A stretch of 64,000 bases of DNA from Dactylosporangium sucinum. Lineage in GTDB: Bacteria > Actinomycetota > Actinomycetes > Mycobacteriales > Micromonosporaceae. The notes below the pieces were generated by a model. The model saw only the letters and a list, made by a program, of their open reading frames with translations. It was not told the DNA's origin and searched no databases. Where the stretch lies: NCBI RefSeq assembly GCF_014647515.1, contig NZ_BMPI01000007.1, positions 193,897-257,896 on the forward strand, written 5' to 3'. Made by a program: the position numbers and the translations under genes. This document shows positions 53,604 through 62,080 of the stretch, in pieces. Within the stretch, counting starts at the first letter, position 1; every line of letters begins with the position of its first letter.

Positions 53604-54170
53604 GTGGTGGGGGGTCTCACGAAGAAGGGGGCGGCCACCCGGGAGCGGATCGTCGCCGGGGCCGCGAGCCTGCTGCGCGAGCGGGGCGTCGACGAGGTCT
53701 CGCTCGACGACATCCGCGGCGCCACCGCCACCAGCAAGAGCCAGCTCTTCCACTACTTCCCCGACGGGCGGGCCCAGCTGTTGCTCGCCGTCGCGCAGTA
53801 CGAGGCACAAGAGGTACTGCTGGATCAACAACCGCAGCTCGATGCGCTCGGCCCGCCGGGGTCATGGGCGGCCTGGCGGGACGTGGTCGTCGACAGGTAT
53901 GAGCGGCAGGGCACGCGCTGCCCCATGAGCGCGCTCACCCGCCGGCTGGCGCCCAGTCATCCCGAGGTCGGCCCCGTCGTGGCGATCCTGCTCACGACGT
54001 GGCAGCAGAAGATCGAGGACGGGCTGCGGCGAGCCGGCGTCGGCGAACCCCGCACGAAGGCGATGATCATCCTGGCCGCGCTGCAGGGCGGGGTGGCGCT
54101 ACTGCTCGCCACCGGGGACTCCACGGCGCTGCGGGTCGCGCTCGACCAGGCGCTCGACGGGCTTATCTGA
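53604..54170 (+). CDS. TetR family regulator
   Basis: The 188-residue protein has the N-terminal helix-turn-helix at about residues 12 to 50 (RERIVAGAASLLRERGVDEVSLDDIRGATATSKSQLFHYFPDGRAQLLLAV), then a ligand-binding domain with CPMSALTRRLAP, a pattern found in TetR_C_33-like regulators with a cysteine in the pocket. The start is one of two GTGs. Its end overlaps the convergent cyclase-like gene by 8 bp. Ligand unknown. Confidence 0.88.
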   Translation: MVGGLTKKGAATRERIVAGAASLLRERGVDEVSLDDIRGATATSKSQLFHYFPDGRAQLLLAVAQYEAQEVLLDQQPQLDALGPPGSWAAWRDVVVDRYERQGTRCPMSALTRRLAPSHPEVGPVVAILLTTWQQKIEDGLRRAGVGEPRTKAMIILAALQGGVALLLATGDSTALRVALDQALDGLI

Positions 54171-54960
54171 GGGCGCGGATCGCCGTCAGCGTTGTGTGGA
54201 CGTTGAACTGGTCGCCGTCGTCGCTCTCCCAGCCGCCGTCGCTGCGCTGGGTCTCCGAGAGGCGGCGGCGGGCGGCGGTCAGCAGCCAGTCCTCTGTGGA
54301 CATGCCGATGCGGCGCAGGGCGGAGAACAGGGACGCGGTGTCGGCCGCGGTCATCTCCGGCACGCGGTCGGCCAGCGCCACCTGGATCTGCGCCGACTCG
54401 TAGAACCATCCCAAGTGGTACAGCAGGGCGCAGCCGAGCCAGCCGGTGACCAGGAACGACGGCCAGGAGCCGTCGGAGCGCAGGGAGGCGCGGAAGGCCT
54501 CGGCGGCGCGGGCGATGCGGGTGGCGTGCTCGCCGTCGTCCCCGTCGGGCGGGCCGCCGACGACGAGCCAGAACGCCGCGTTGGTGGTCAGGTAGAGCCG
54601 GGCCTCGTCGTCGCCGGGCTGGGCCCACGGCGGGGCGACGCCGGCGAGCTTCGCGTCCTCTTCCCACATGCCGTCGGGGCGCTGGCTGCGGCCGAGCCAG
54701 GCCAGCGCCTTGCGGGCCGCCGGGCGGCCGATCGCGCCGAGGTCGTCGAGCTCCGCGAGGCGGAAGCAGGTGGCGTCGACCGACGGCACGTCGGTGCCCC
54801 AGTAGGCGGGCCAGCCGCCGCCGGTGACCTGGCCGATCTCGGCCTTGTCCAGCACGTCGGCCGGCGGCGCCTGCCCGGTGCGCAGGTAGGCGAGGCGAGC
54901 GCGGTCCACGGCGTCGCCGTGTGCGACGACGTAGCCGATCGCGGCATCAAGGTCGACCAT
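54163..54960 (-). CDS. Terpene-cyclase/prenyltransferase-fold protein
   Basis: The 265-residue protein has alpha/alpha-toroid repeats with QW-type motifs: LGRSQRPDGMWEED, FRASLRSDGSWPSF and LSETQRSDGGWESDDGDQFNVHTTLTAIRAL. Squalene-hopene cyclases have about 630 residues and a DXDD acid; this protein is less than half that size and I see no DXDD. It may be a single-domain relative of unknown catalytic state. It lies 42 bp after moeZ on the same strand. Confidence 0.75.
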   Translation of the reverse strand: MVDLDAAIGYVVAHGDAVDRARLAYLRTGQAPPADVLDKAEIGQVTGGGWPAYWGTDVPSVDATCFRLAELDDLGAIGRPAARKALAWLGRSQRPDGMWEEDAKLAGVAPPWAQPGDDEARLYLTTNAAFWLVVGGPPDGDDGEHATRIARAAEAFRASLRSDGSWPSFLVTGWLGCALLYHLGWFYESAQIQVALADRVPEMTAADTASLFSALRRIGMSTEDWLLTAARRRLSETQRSDGGWESDDGDQFNVHTTLTAIRALR

Positions 54961-55002
54961 GGGCCGTACGGTACCGCCCGCTCGCCTGCCCCGCGTGGTG
55001 AC

Positions 55003-56181
55003 CTAGTACACCGGTAGTGAAGGATCGACCGTTTTCACCCAGGAAACCACCCCACCCTGCACGTGGACGGCGTCCTTGAAGCCGGCCGCCTTGACCGCGG
55101 CCAATGCCTCGGCCGAGCGGACGCCGCTCTTGCAGTAGAGGACGATCTGCCTGTCCTGGGGCAGCTCGGCGAGCGCGTTGCCGTTGAGGATCTCGCCCTT
55201 CGGCACCAGGCGGGCGCCCGGCACCCGGACGATCTCCCACTCGGCGGGCTCGCGCACGTCGACGAGGTCGATCGGCTTGCCCGAGTCGAGCCAGTCCTTC
55301 AGCTCGGTCGCGGTGATCGTCGAGCCGACGGCCGCGGCCTGGGCCTCGTCGGAGACGGCGCCGCAGAAGTCGTCGTAGTCGATCAGGCCGGTGACGGTCG
55401 GGTTCTCACCGCAGATCGCGCAGTTCGGGTCCTTGCGCAGCTTGATCTTGCGGTAGCTCATCTCCAGGGCGTCGTAGACCATCAGGCGGCCCAGCAGCGT
55501 GTCGCCCACGCCGGTCAGCAGCTTGATCGCCTCGGTCACCTGGATCGCGCCGATGGAGGCGCAGAGCACGCCGAGCACGCCGCCCTCGGCGCAGGACGGG
55601 ACCATGCCGGGCGGGGGCGGCTCCGGGTAGAGGCAGCGGTAGCAGGGGCCGTGCTCGGCCCAGAACACCGACGCCTGGCCGTCGAAGCGGTAGATCGAAC
55701 CCCACACGTAGGGCTTGCCGAGCAGCACCGCCGCGTCGTTGACCATGTAGCGGGTGGCGAAGTTGTCCGTCCCGTCGATGATCAGGTCATACTGCCGGAA
55801 GATCTCCATGACGTTGTCGTTGGACAGCGCCTCGTTGTGCAGCACGACGTTGACGTAGGGGTTGATCTCCAGCACCGAGTCGCGCGCCGACTCCGCCTTG
55901 GGCCGGCCGATGTCCGACTGGCCGTGGATGACCTGGCGCTGCAGGTTGGACTCGTCGACGGTGTCGAACTCGACGATGCCCAGCGTGCCCACACCGGCGG
56001 CCGCGAGATAGAGCAACGCCGGCGATCCGAGGCCACCCGCGCCCACACACAGCACCTTGGCGTTCTTGAGGCGCTTCTGCCCGGTCACCCCGACGTCGGG
56101 GATGATCAGATGCCGGGAGTAGCGGCGGACCTCGTCGACGGACAGGTCGGCGGCGGGCTCGACCAGAGGAGGCAACGACAT
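55003..56181 (-). CDS. moeZ: Adenylyltransferase/sulfurtransferase MoeZ
   Basis: MoeZ activates sulfur-carrier proteins by adenylation and loads sulfur, serving molybdopterin, thiamine or thiolated metabolite synthesis. The 392 residues comprise the ThiF domain (GAGGLG at 47 to 52, DESNLQRQVIH), a zinc site (C180, C183, C254, C257) and a C-terminal rhodanese domain with the persulfide cysteine C350 in LYCKSGVRS. The start at MSLPPLVEPAADLSVDEVRRYSRH matches the family; an upstream Met is an unlikely extension. It is downstream of the DUF3152 gene as in M. tuberculosis. Confidence 0.96.
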   Translation of the reverse strand: MSLPPLVEPAADLSVDEVRRYSRHLIIPDVGVTGQKRLKNAKVLCVGAGGLGSPALLYLAAAGVGTLGIVEFDTVDESNLQRQVIHGQSDIGRPKAESARDSVLEINPYVNVVLHNEALSNDNVMEIFRQYDLIIDGTDNFATRYMVNDAAVLLGKPYVWGSIYRFDGQASVFWAEHGPCYRCLYPEPPPPGMVPSCAEGGVLGVLCASIGAIQVTEAIKLLTGVGDTLLGRLMVYDALEMSYRKIKLRKDPNCAICGENPTVTGLIDYDDFCGAVSDEAQAAAVGSTITATELKDWLDSGKPIDLVDVREPAEWEIVRVPGARLVPKGEILNGNALAELPQDRQIVLYCKSGVRSAEALAAVKAAGFKDAVHVQGGVVSWVKTVDPSLPVY

Positions 56182-56222
56182 GGTTCTCATTCTGCCGCGC
56201 CCGACCGACAATTCCGCGTGAG

Positions 56223-57092
56223 CTACGGCACTTTGGCCCCGGCGTACCGCTGCCCGTCCAGGTACGGCCAGGAGTTCGCCACGCAGCCCTGCAGCCCGTA
56301 GGTCTGTTGCTGCATCACGGGTGCCGGTCTGCCGGGCGCCGGGCAGGCCTCATGGCCGTTGCCGAGCTCGTGGCCGACCTCGTGGTTGATCACGTACGTC
56401 TGGTAGTCCGCGACGGGCGCGCCGTACTTCGGCACCGCGGTGAGCCACCGCGCCAGGTTGATGATCACCTTGCCCGTGCTGCGGCACGAGCTGTAGCCGT
56501 CGGTGTGCAGCCCGGCCGTCGCGCACATCTTCTCCGACGTCGCCGGGGTGGCCAGGAAGACCGTGAAGTCGGCGCTGCCCTCGCCGGCGACCCGCTGCAG
56601 GCGCACCTGGCCGCCGGCCGTCCAGCCGCGCGGGTCGGCGAAGGTCTGCTCGATCACCGCGGCGAACGCGTCCGCCTCCTGGCCCGCGCCGCGCTCGACG
56701 GCCACGCGGTACTTCCTCAGCGTCCCGGCGCCGCCCGCGACCGGTCCGCCGGTGGTCGCGTAGGTGAAGGTGCCCGCACCCGCGGCGGGCCCGGCGTCCG
56801 CCGGCGGGTCGGCCGGCTGGGAGGGCGGGACGAGCATGGGCGTCGCGGCCGCGCGGGCCACGGGCGGCGGGGCGTCGTCACCGTCGTCGAGGAGGAACTG
56901 CCGGCCGAGTCCCGCGAGGGCGAGCAGGCCGGCGAACGCCATGACGCCGGCCACCAGGTAGCGGCGCTGCCGGGCCTGGCTCCGGCGGCGGTGACGAGCG
57001 GCCCGGACGACGTCGCGCGCCTCGACGGGGTCGCTGGGCAGTGGCACCGGGGTCCGGCGCCGGTCGGTGCGTGACCTCAGCTCGCTCGCCAT
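56223..57092 (-). CDS. DUF3152 membrane-anchored zincin-like protein
   Basis: The 289-residue protein has a basic cytoplasmic N-terminus, one membrane span (YLVAGVMAFAGLLALAGLG) and a Pro/Ala linker, then an outside DUF3152 domain (from about residue 105). It contains the HEXXH-type sequence H237-E238-V-G-H241-x5-H247, like metzincin metalloproteases, and four cysteines. It may be a surface protease; activity has not been shown for this family to my knowledge. It starts 6 bp after the hydrolase gene and is followed by moeZ. Confidence 0.9.
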   Translation of the reverse strand: MASELRSRTDRRRTPVPLPSDPVEARDVVRAARHRRRSQARQRRYLVAGVMAFAGLLALAGLGRQFLLDDGDDAPPPVARAAATPMLVPPSQPADPPADAGPAAGAGTFTYATTGGPVAGGAGTLRKYRVAVERGAGQEADAFAAVIEQTFADPRGWTAGGQVRLQRVAGEGSADFTVFLATPATSEKMCATAGLHTDGYSSCRSTGKVIINLARWLTAVPKYGAPVADYQTYVINHEVGHELGNGHEACPAPGRPAPVMQQQTYGLQGCVANSWPYLDGQRYAGAKVP

Positions 57093-57098
57093 CGATGC

Positions 57099-58127
57099 TC
57101 AGCTTGCCATGCGCACCTCTGCCCGCTTTGCCCGGACCCCGGTCCGCAACCGTTCTGCAACCGGCTCCCCGGCGGGCCGCGCGGCCAGCTCGTCGAGCAG
57201 GCCGAACACCGCGCGGGCGACGGTGCGGGGCACCTCCATCTGGGCCACGTGGCCGACGCCCTCCAGCATCATCAGCCGGCTGTCGGCGATGAGCTGGGCG
57301 ACCTGCGGCGCGGTGCGGATGTCCACGAGGCGGTCCTGCCGGCCGGCGATGACCAGCGTCGGCGCCGTGATCCTCGCCGCCGCGCGCCAGATCGAGCCCT
57401 CACCCGGCAGGTACGCCCGCAGGAACGAGCCGACCAGGCCGCGCAGGCTGCCGACGTACGCCTCGGCGTACCACGGAACCGTGTGACGCAGGCGCGCCTC
57501 CTCGATCGCCTCCAGGCGGCGCTGTTCGGGATACCGCCCGGGATCCGCGTAGCAGGACTCGATGACCATGTCGGCCAGCAGCTCGGGCTCCATCGCGGAC
57601 ATCCGCGTGCGGGCGAGGCGGGCCGCGTTGGGCAGGAGCAGCAGCGGCACCAGCCGGCCCTGCAGCGAGCGGCGCGGGTCGAGGAACGGCATCGCCGGCG
57701 AGATCAGCGTCAGCGAGCGGACCAGGTCGGGCCGGACCGCGGCGGCCTTCACCGCGGCGGCGCCGCCCATCGAGTTGCCGAAGAGGTGGACCGGCCCGCG
57801 GTCGCTGACCTCGATCCAGCGCACGATGTGCTGCGCCATCGCGGTCAGCGAGTAGCTGCGGGCCCGGCCGCTGTAGCCGAAGCCGGGCAGGTCGATGGCC
57901 TGCCCGTCGAGCCGCGGGGCCAGCACGCCGGCCAGGTCGGTCCAGTTGGTCGACGAGCCGCCGAGGCCGTGGACGTACACCGCCGGCTCCGCGCCGGGCG
58001 CCGTCGCCGGAGTGTCGCGCACAAAGGCGACCCGGCCGTCGAGGTCGACGGCCCGCCCCGGCCAGTGGTCGGGGAGCTTCTCAGGTGACGAGACGGTGAA
58101 CTCCGGGACAAGAGAAGCCCTCTTCAT
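57099..58127 (-). CDS. Alpha/beta hydrolase
   Basis: The 342-residue protein has an alpha/beta-hydrolase fold: oxyanion HGLGGSSTNW, nucleophile elbow GNSMGG (S119), a lid between about residues 145 and 240, acid in IAGRQDRLVD and histidine in EGVGHVAQ. I chose the ATG directly after GGAGAT; a TTG six codons upstream is possible. It lies between the 640-residue protein and DUF3152 in a minus-strand operon. Substrate unknown; short-chain esters or meta-cleavage products are typical of relatives. Confidence 0.88.
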   Translation of the reverse strand: MKRASLVPEFTVSSPEKLPDHWPGRAVDLDGRVAFVRDTPATAPGAEPAVYVHGLGGSSTNWTDLAGVLAPRLDGQAIDLPGFGYSGRARSYSLTAMAQHIVRWIEVSDRGPVHLFGNSMGGAAAVKAAAVRPDLVRSLTLISPAMPFLDPRRSLQGRLVPLLLLPNAARLARTRMSAMEPELLADMVIESCYADPGRYPEQRRLEAIEEARLRHTVPWYAEAYVGSLRGLVGSFLRAYLPGEGSIWRAAARITAPTLVIAGRQDRLVDIRTAPQVAQLIADSRLMMLEGVGHVAQMEVPRTVARAVFGLLDELAARPAGEPVAERLRTGVRAKRAEVRMAS

Positions 58128-58149
58128 ATCTCCAGTGTGCCCCAAGGGG

Positions 58150-60072
58150 TCACGGGAGAAGCGCCTCCAGGCGACGGTTGACCGCGGCCAGCGTGGCCCG
58201 CACGACGGCCTGCCGCGGGTCGCCGGTGACCACCGCCGAGCCCGTGAGCTGCTCGACCGAGCCGTCGTACATCAGCAGCAGCACGACGACGGCGACCTCG
58301 CAACCACCCATCGGGACGACGGCGGCGTGCTCGACGTAACACCGGCCGCGGGCCGTCCCGTCGGAGTCGACGAGGAGCTGGTCGACCGACGAGGCGGCCG
58401 CCGCGGCGGCGAGCCGCAGGATGTAGCCGTCGACGTTCGGGCCGCTCGCGACGCCGACCGCGGGCTGGCCGTCGGCGATGAGGCGGACCTCGACCATGGC
58501 GTCGACGCCCTGCGTGTTGACGTCGACCGAGTCGATCACGACCCGCGCGGACGAGATCGCGGTCGGCGGCGGGAGGACCGGCTGGGCCGGCTCGACCGGG
58601 ACGACCTCGGTCCCCGAGCGGCGGACACCGCTCACCGGGCGCCGGCGGCGGGCCTCCCGCCCGTACCCCGGCAGCGCGCTGTGCGGCGCGTTGTTCCGCA
58701 CCGGCGGGCGCGGCGGCGCCGGCTGCGACATCGGCGCGAACATGCCGGGCAGGTTCGGCTCGGCGGCCAGGCCCATCCGCTCGTTGAGCAGGCGGGCGAC
58801 CGCCCGGCTCACCAGGCCGGGGTCGGCCTCGTCGAGCAGCTCGAGGCGCAGCGTGTGCACGCCGTCGGGATTCTTGCGCAGGGTCGCCTCGCGGACCCCG
58901 GAGACGCCCTGCACCGCGCGCAGCACGGCCGGGATGTCGAAGCCGTCGGGCCGCCCGTCGGGGCTGGGCTCGTCGTCCTCGTCCTCGCGCAGGTACGTGG
59001 CGATGCGGGCCAGGTCGGGCGCGCCCGCCTCGGACATCATGGGCTCGGTCTCCGGCACCTGCGGAACGTCGGGCTGGGACGGGACACGCTGCGGCAGCTC
59101 CGGAGGGTCGTAGGCCGGGGTGGGCAGGGCGTCGGCGAGGCTGGGCATCGACGGCTCGGCCGTCATGGGTGTGCCCGAGCCGAGCAGGTCGGGCGGGAGC
59201 GGGCCGACCAGCGGGTCGTCGGCGGGCATGCGCTGGGCCGGCAGCGGCTGGGAGGGGGCGGCGGCCCAGTCGAACTCCTCGGGCGGCGGCTGTTGTTGCT
59301 GCTGCTGCTGTTGCTGCGGCGGCGGCGGGCCCCACTGGGGCTGGAGCTGGGGCGGCTGCGGCTGCTGCTGGTACTGCTGCTGCTCCTGATACTGCTGTTC
59401 CTGGTACTGCTGTTCCTGGTAGGCCCAGTCGTCGCGGGCCTGCTGCTCGTACGCCTGCGGCTGGTAGGCCTGCTGCTGGTACGGCTGCTGCTGCTGGTAC
59501 GGCTGTTGGTAGGCCTGCTGGTGCGGCTGCTGTTCGTACTGCTGCTGCTCGTACTGCTGCTGCTCGTACTGCTGCTGCTCGTACTGCTGCGGCTCGTACG
59601 GCGCCGGGGAGACCGGGCGCTGCGGCTCGGCGGGCGGCTGGGCGCCGTAGACGGTGCCGGGCGCGAGCTGCATGGCCTGCGTCGGCTCGCCGGGATGCGT
59701 GGCGGTCGGCCAACCCTGACCGTCCGGCCCGTAATGACCGTAGTGAAGGGCCGACGTGGGTGGCTGAACGGGCGGCGGCGCCGAGACGGGCGGGCTCATC
59801 GGGGCCAGCATGTCGGAGAACTGCGAGCGCACCTCGGCCCGGCCGCGCGGCCCGGCGGCACCGTTCGCACCACCGTTGACCACGGCCCGGCCGGCGATCG
59901 CCCCGGTGGCCGGCTCGCGCCAGGCCGTCACGATCGCCTCGAGGGCGTCATCGCTCGGCGTCGAACCGTTGGACCCGCTGGTGTCCGACACCCTGTGCGC
60001 CTCCGCGTACATGCGACCACCGCGAACTGCGGCCGTCTCGTTCGGGCTTCCGGCTTGCCCCGTTTCGTCCAC
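58150..60072 (-). CDS. Large protein with Gln/Tyr-rich low-complexity region
   Basis: A GTG after GGAGGAG gives 640 residues. Residues 1 to 125 are polar; about 145 to 265 are rich in glutamine, tyrosine, proline and alanine (repeated YEQQQ and YQEQQ units). Two folded parts follow, about 370 to 460 (VLRAVQGVSGVREATLRKNPDGVHTLRLELLDEADPGLVSRAVARLLNERMG) and 510 to 640 (ARVVIDSVDVNTQGVDAMVEVRLIADGQPAVGVASGPN). No signal peptide or membrane span, so it is cytoplasmic. No named family recognised. It is divergent from the TetR gene and first in an operon with the hydrolase, DUF3152 and moeZ. Confidence 0.8.
   Translation of the reverse strand: MDETGQAGSPNETAAVRGGRMYAEAHRVSDTSGSNGSTPSDDALEAIVTAWREPATGAIAGRAVVNGGANGAAGPRGRAEVRSQFSDMLAPMSPPVSAPPPVQPPTSALHYGHYGPDGQGWPTATHPGEPTQAMQLAPGTVYGAQPPAEPQRPVSPAPYEPQQYEQQQYEQQQYEQQQYEQQPHQQAYQQPYQQQQPYQQQAYQPQAYEQQARDDWAYQEQQYQEQQYQEQQQYQQQPQPPQLQPQWGPPPPQQQQQQQQQPPPEEFDWAAAPSQPLPAQRMPADDPLVGPLPPDLLGSGTPMTAEPSMPSLADALPTPAYDPPELPQRVPSQPDVPQVPETEPMMSEAGAPDLARIATYLREDEDDEPSPDGRPDGFDIPAVLRAVQGVSGVREATLRKNPDGVHTLRLELLDEADPGLVSRAVARLLNERMGLAAEPNLPGMFAPMSQPAPPRPPVRNNAPHSALPGYGREARRRRPVSGVRRSGTEVVPVEPAQPVLPPPTAISSARVVIDSVDVNTQGVDAMVEVRLIADGQPAVGVASGPNVDGYILRLAAAAAASSVDQLLVDSDGTARGRCYVEHAAVVPMGGCEVAVVVLLLMYDGSVEQLTGSAVVTGDPRQAVVRATLAAVNRRLEALLP
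59533..59592 (-). repeat. Four 15-bp units inside the Gln/Tyr-rich region
   Basis: Four nearly identical units (CAGCAGCAGTACGAG on the coding strand) encode repeats of YEQQQ. Less regular CAG-rich stretches continue on both sides from about 59280 to 59610. Slipped-strand copy-number change is likely between strains. Confidence 0.9.
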
Positions 60073-60152
60073 CGCGTGCTCCTCCGTCGCCCCTAGGTGA
60101 GGCTACCGTGTGGGCGGAAAGGGGGTAAGTTGCAATCTCGACCCAAATCCGG

Positions 60153-60800
60153 ATGGTGAACATGACCTCGGCGATGAGCGGCACGCAGGCGGCCGGGCGG
60201 CCGGTGCGGCTGCCCCGGTCGGCGCGGCGCAAGCAGTTGCTCGCCGCGGCGCAGCAGGTGTTCGTGGCACAGGGGTATCACGCGGCCGCGATGGACGACA
60301 TCGCCGAGCGCGCCGGCGTCTCCAAGCCGGTCCTCTACCAACACTTCCCCGGCAAGCTCGAGCTCTACCTGGCCCTGCTCGACACGCACTGCGACGCGAT
60401 GGTCTCCCGGGTCCGCTCGGCCATGGAGGCCACGACGGACAACAAGGAACGCGTGCGCGGTGCCATCCAGGCGTATTTCGACTTCATCGACCACGAGAGC
60501 GAGGCGTTCCGCCTCGTGTTCGAGTCCGACCTGCGCAACGACCCCGCCGTCCGCGAGCGCGTCGACCGGGTCGAGAACGGGTGCATCGCCGCGATCACCG
60601 ACACGATCATGGCCGACACCGGGGTCAGCCGCGCCCGCGCCGAGCTCCTCGCGTCGGGCCTGGTCGGCGCCGCCGAGACGGCCGCGCGCTTCTGGCTGGC
60701 CGGCGGGCGCCAGGTCGAGAAGGCCGACGCCGAGGCGCTGCTCACCGCCCTGTCGTGGCGCGGCATCGCGAGCTTCCCCCTACACGGCGAACACGCCTGA
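60153..60800 (+). CDS. TetR family regulator (Rv3208-like)
   Basis: The 215-residue protein has the TetR DNA-binding domain at about residues 22 to 68 (SARRKQLLAAAQQVFVAQGYHAAAMDDIAERAGVSKPVLYQHFPGKLELY) and a ligand domain from 75 on (YFDFIDHESEAFRLVFESDLRNDPAVRERV). A second ATG three codons in is an alternative start. Its position before DUF3107 matches M. tuberculosis Rv3208. It may control the divergent operon. Confidence 0.92.
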   Translation: MVNMTSAMSGTQAAGRPVRLPRSARRKQLLAAAQQVFVAQGYHAAAMDDIAERAGVSKPVLYQHFPGKLELYLALLDTHCDAMVSRVRSAMEATTDNKERVRGAIQAYFDFIDHESEAFRLVFESDLRNDPAVRERVDRVENGCIAAITDTIMADTGVSRARAELLASGLVGAAETAARFWLAGGRQVEKADAEALLTALSWRGIASFPLHGEHA

Positions 60801-60878
60801 TCGCGTTAGTCTTCAACCACACTGGGTGTGCGGGCCGACGCACGGTCGCGCCGCAGCCCGATCAAGGAGGAAGTAGAC

Positions 60879-61112
60879 GTGGAGGTCAAGATCGGCGTGC
60901 AGTACGCGCCTCGGGAGCTGGTGCTCGAGAGCAACCAGTCGCCGGCCGAGGTCGAAGCTGCGGTCACCGACGCGATCGGCGGTGGCGACAAGGGGGTGCT
61001 GAACCTGGTCGACGACAAGGGCCGCCGGGTGATCGTGCCGGTCGCCAAGATCGCATATGTGGAGATCGCCGAGTCTTCGCCGCGCCCGGTCGGGTTCTCC
61101 ACCGCGCGCTGA
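60879..61112 (+). CDS. DUF3107 family protein (TB9.4-like)
   Basis: GTG behind AAGGAGGAA gives 77 residues (EVKIGVQYAPRELVLESNQSPAEVEAAVTDAIG...). This small alpha/beta protein family is confined to actinobacteria and follows the TetR gene in M. tuberculosis (Rv3208A). Function unknown. A bidirectional terminator follows. Confidence 0.92.
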   Translation: MEVKIGVQYAPRELVLESNQSPAEVEAAVTDAIGGGDKGVLNLVDDKGRRVIVPVAKIAYVEIAESSPRPVGFSTAR

Positions 61113-61129
61113 ACGCACTCGTCGATACG

Positions 61130-61158
61130 AAGGGGTAGGACGGCTGTCCTACCCCTTT
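61130..61158. terminator. Bidirectional terminator after DUF3107
   Basis: A perfect 12-bp stem (AAGGGGTAGGAC) with a GGCT loop and CCTTTG end lies between convergent genes; each strand ends in a short T-run. Confidence 0.9.
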
Positions 61159-61171
61159 GCCGTCTGTTGTC

Positions 61172-61843
61172 TCAATTGTTGAGCCCCACGGCCCCCATGC
61201 GGGCCGTGTGGGCGCTCGTCAGGCGCCTGAGCAGGGCCTGGAAGTCGGTGCCGCCGATGGCCAGCAGCGAGGCCAGCGACGGGCGCTCCCCCGCCACCCG
61301 CAGCGCCTGCGAGATGCCCTCGCCGACCAGCCGGCGGGCCCACATGGACAGCCGGTTGGCGACCTTGGGATCGGCGGCGATCGCGGCCCGCAGCTCGTCG
61401 GCGGCGAAGTCGGCGTGCCGCGAGTCGTGCAGCACGTCGAGGATGAGGTCGCGGTCGGGCGCGGCGAGGACCGCGGCGACCTCGCGGGTGAAGTCGTCGG
61501 CGATGCCGTCGCCGACGTACGCCTTGGCGAGACCCTCCAGCCAGTCGGCCGGCTCGGTCTGGGCGTGGTAGTCCGACACCGCCCGCACGTAGGGCTGCAT
61601 GACGGCGTCCGGGTCGGCGCCGAGCTCGCCCAGCCGCTCCGCCAGGCGGCAGTAGTTGGTGATCTCGCGGGCCGCCATCTCGCTCAGCACCGCCCGGCGG
61701 CGCAGGTCAGGGGCGAGGCGCGCGTCGGCCGCCATGCGGTCGAACGCGACCAGCCCGCCGTAGGCGAGCATGCCCAGGAGGTCGACGACGGCCTCCGGGG
61801 AAGGCTCGGCCGCCGTCTGGACAGCCGGGGTGACATCGGACAC
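61172..61843 (-). CDS. Ferritin-like fold protein (Rv3210c-like)
   Basis: The 223-residue all-helical protein contains EMAAREITNYCRLAERL (E55, E60 region) and, further on, ILDVLHDSRHADFAADEL, the spaced Glu and His residues of ferritin-like diiron folds, akin to the tRNA-(ms2io6A)-hydroxylase-like domain. I did not verify a complete EExxH pair. Its position between DUF3107 and the helicase is conserved with M. tuberculosis. Function unknown. Confidence 0.83.
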   Translation of the reverse strand: MSDVTPAVQTAAEPSPEAVVDLLGMLAYGGLVAFDRMAADARLAPDLRRRAVLSEMAAREITNYCRLAERLGELGADPDAVMQPYVRAVSDYHAQTEPADWLEGLAKAYVGDGIADDFTREVAAVLAAPDRDLILDVLHDSRHADFAADELRAAIAADPKVANRLSMWARRLVGEGISQALRVAGERPSLASLLAIGGTDFQALLRRLTSAHTARMGAVGLNN

Positions 61844-62080
61844 GTCGGCACACTACCCCGCCGGATCACCCTCCGGCCTCCCCAACGTGTGGTGAGCGGA
61901 TCGGCTGGCGGGCCGGTACACTGGCCGCAACGACCCTGGGCGGACCCTAGCCCAGGCACAGGCGCTTGTAGCCCGCGACCACCGTTCAGTTCCCGGTCGC
62001 GTGTGGCCCGCGCCCTATCCATTCGAGCGCACCCGGCAGTTTCAGGGGCGCTCCCGCGAGAGAGACACCCTGAGCACAAC

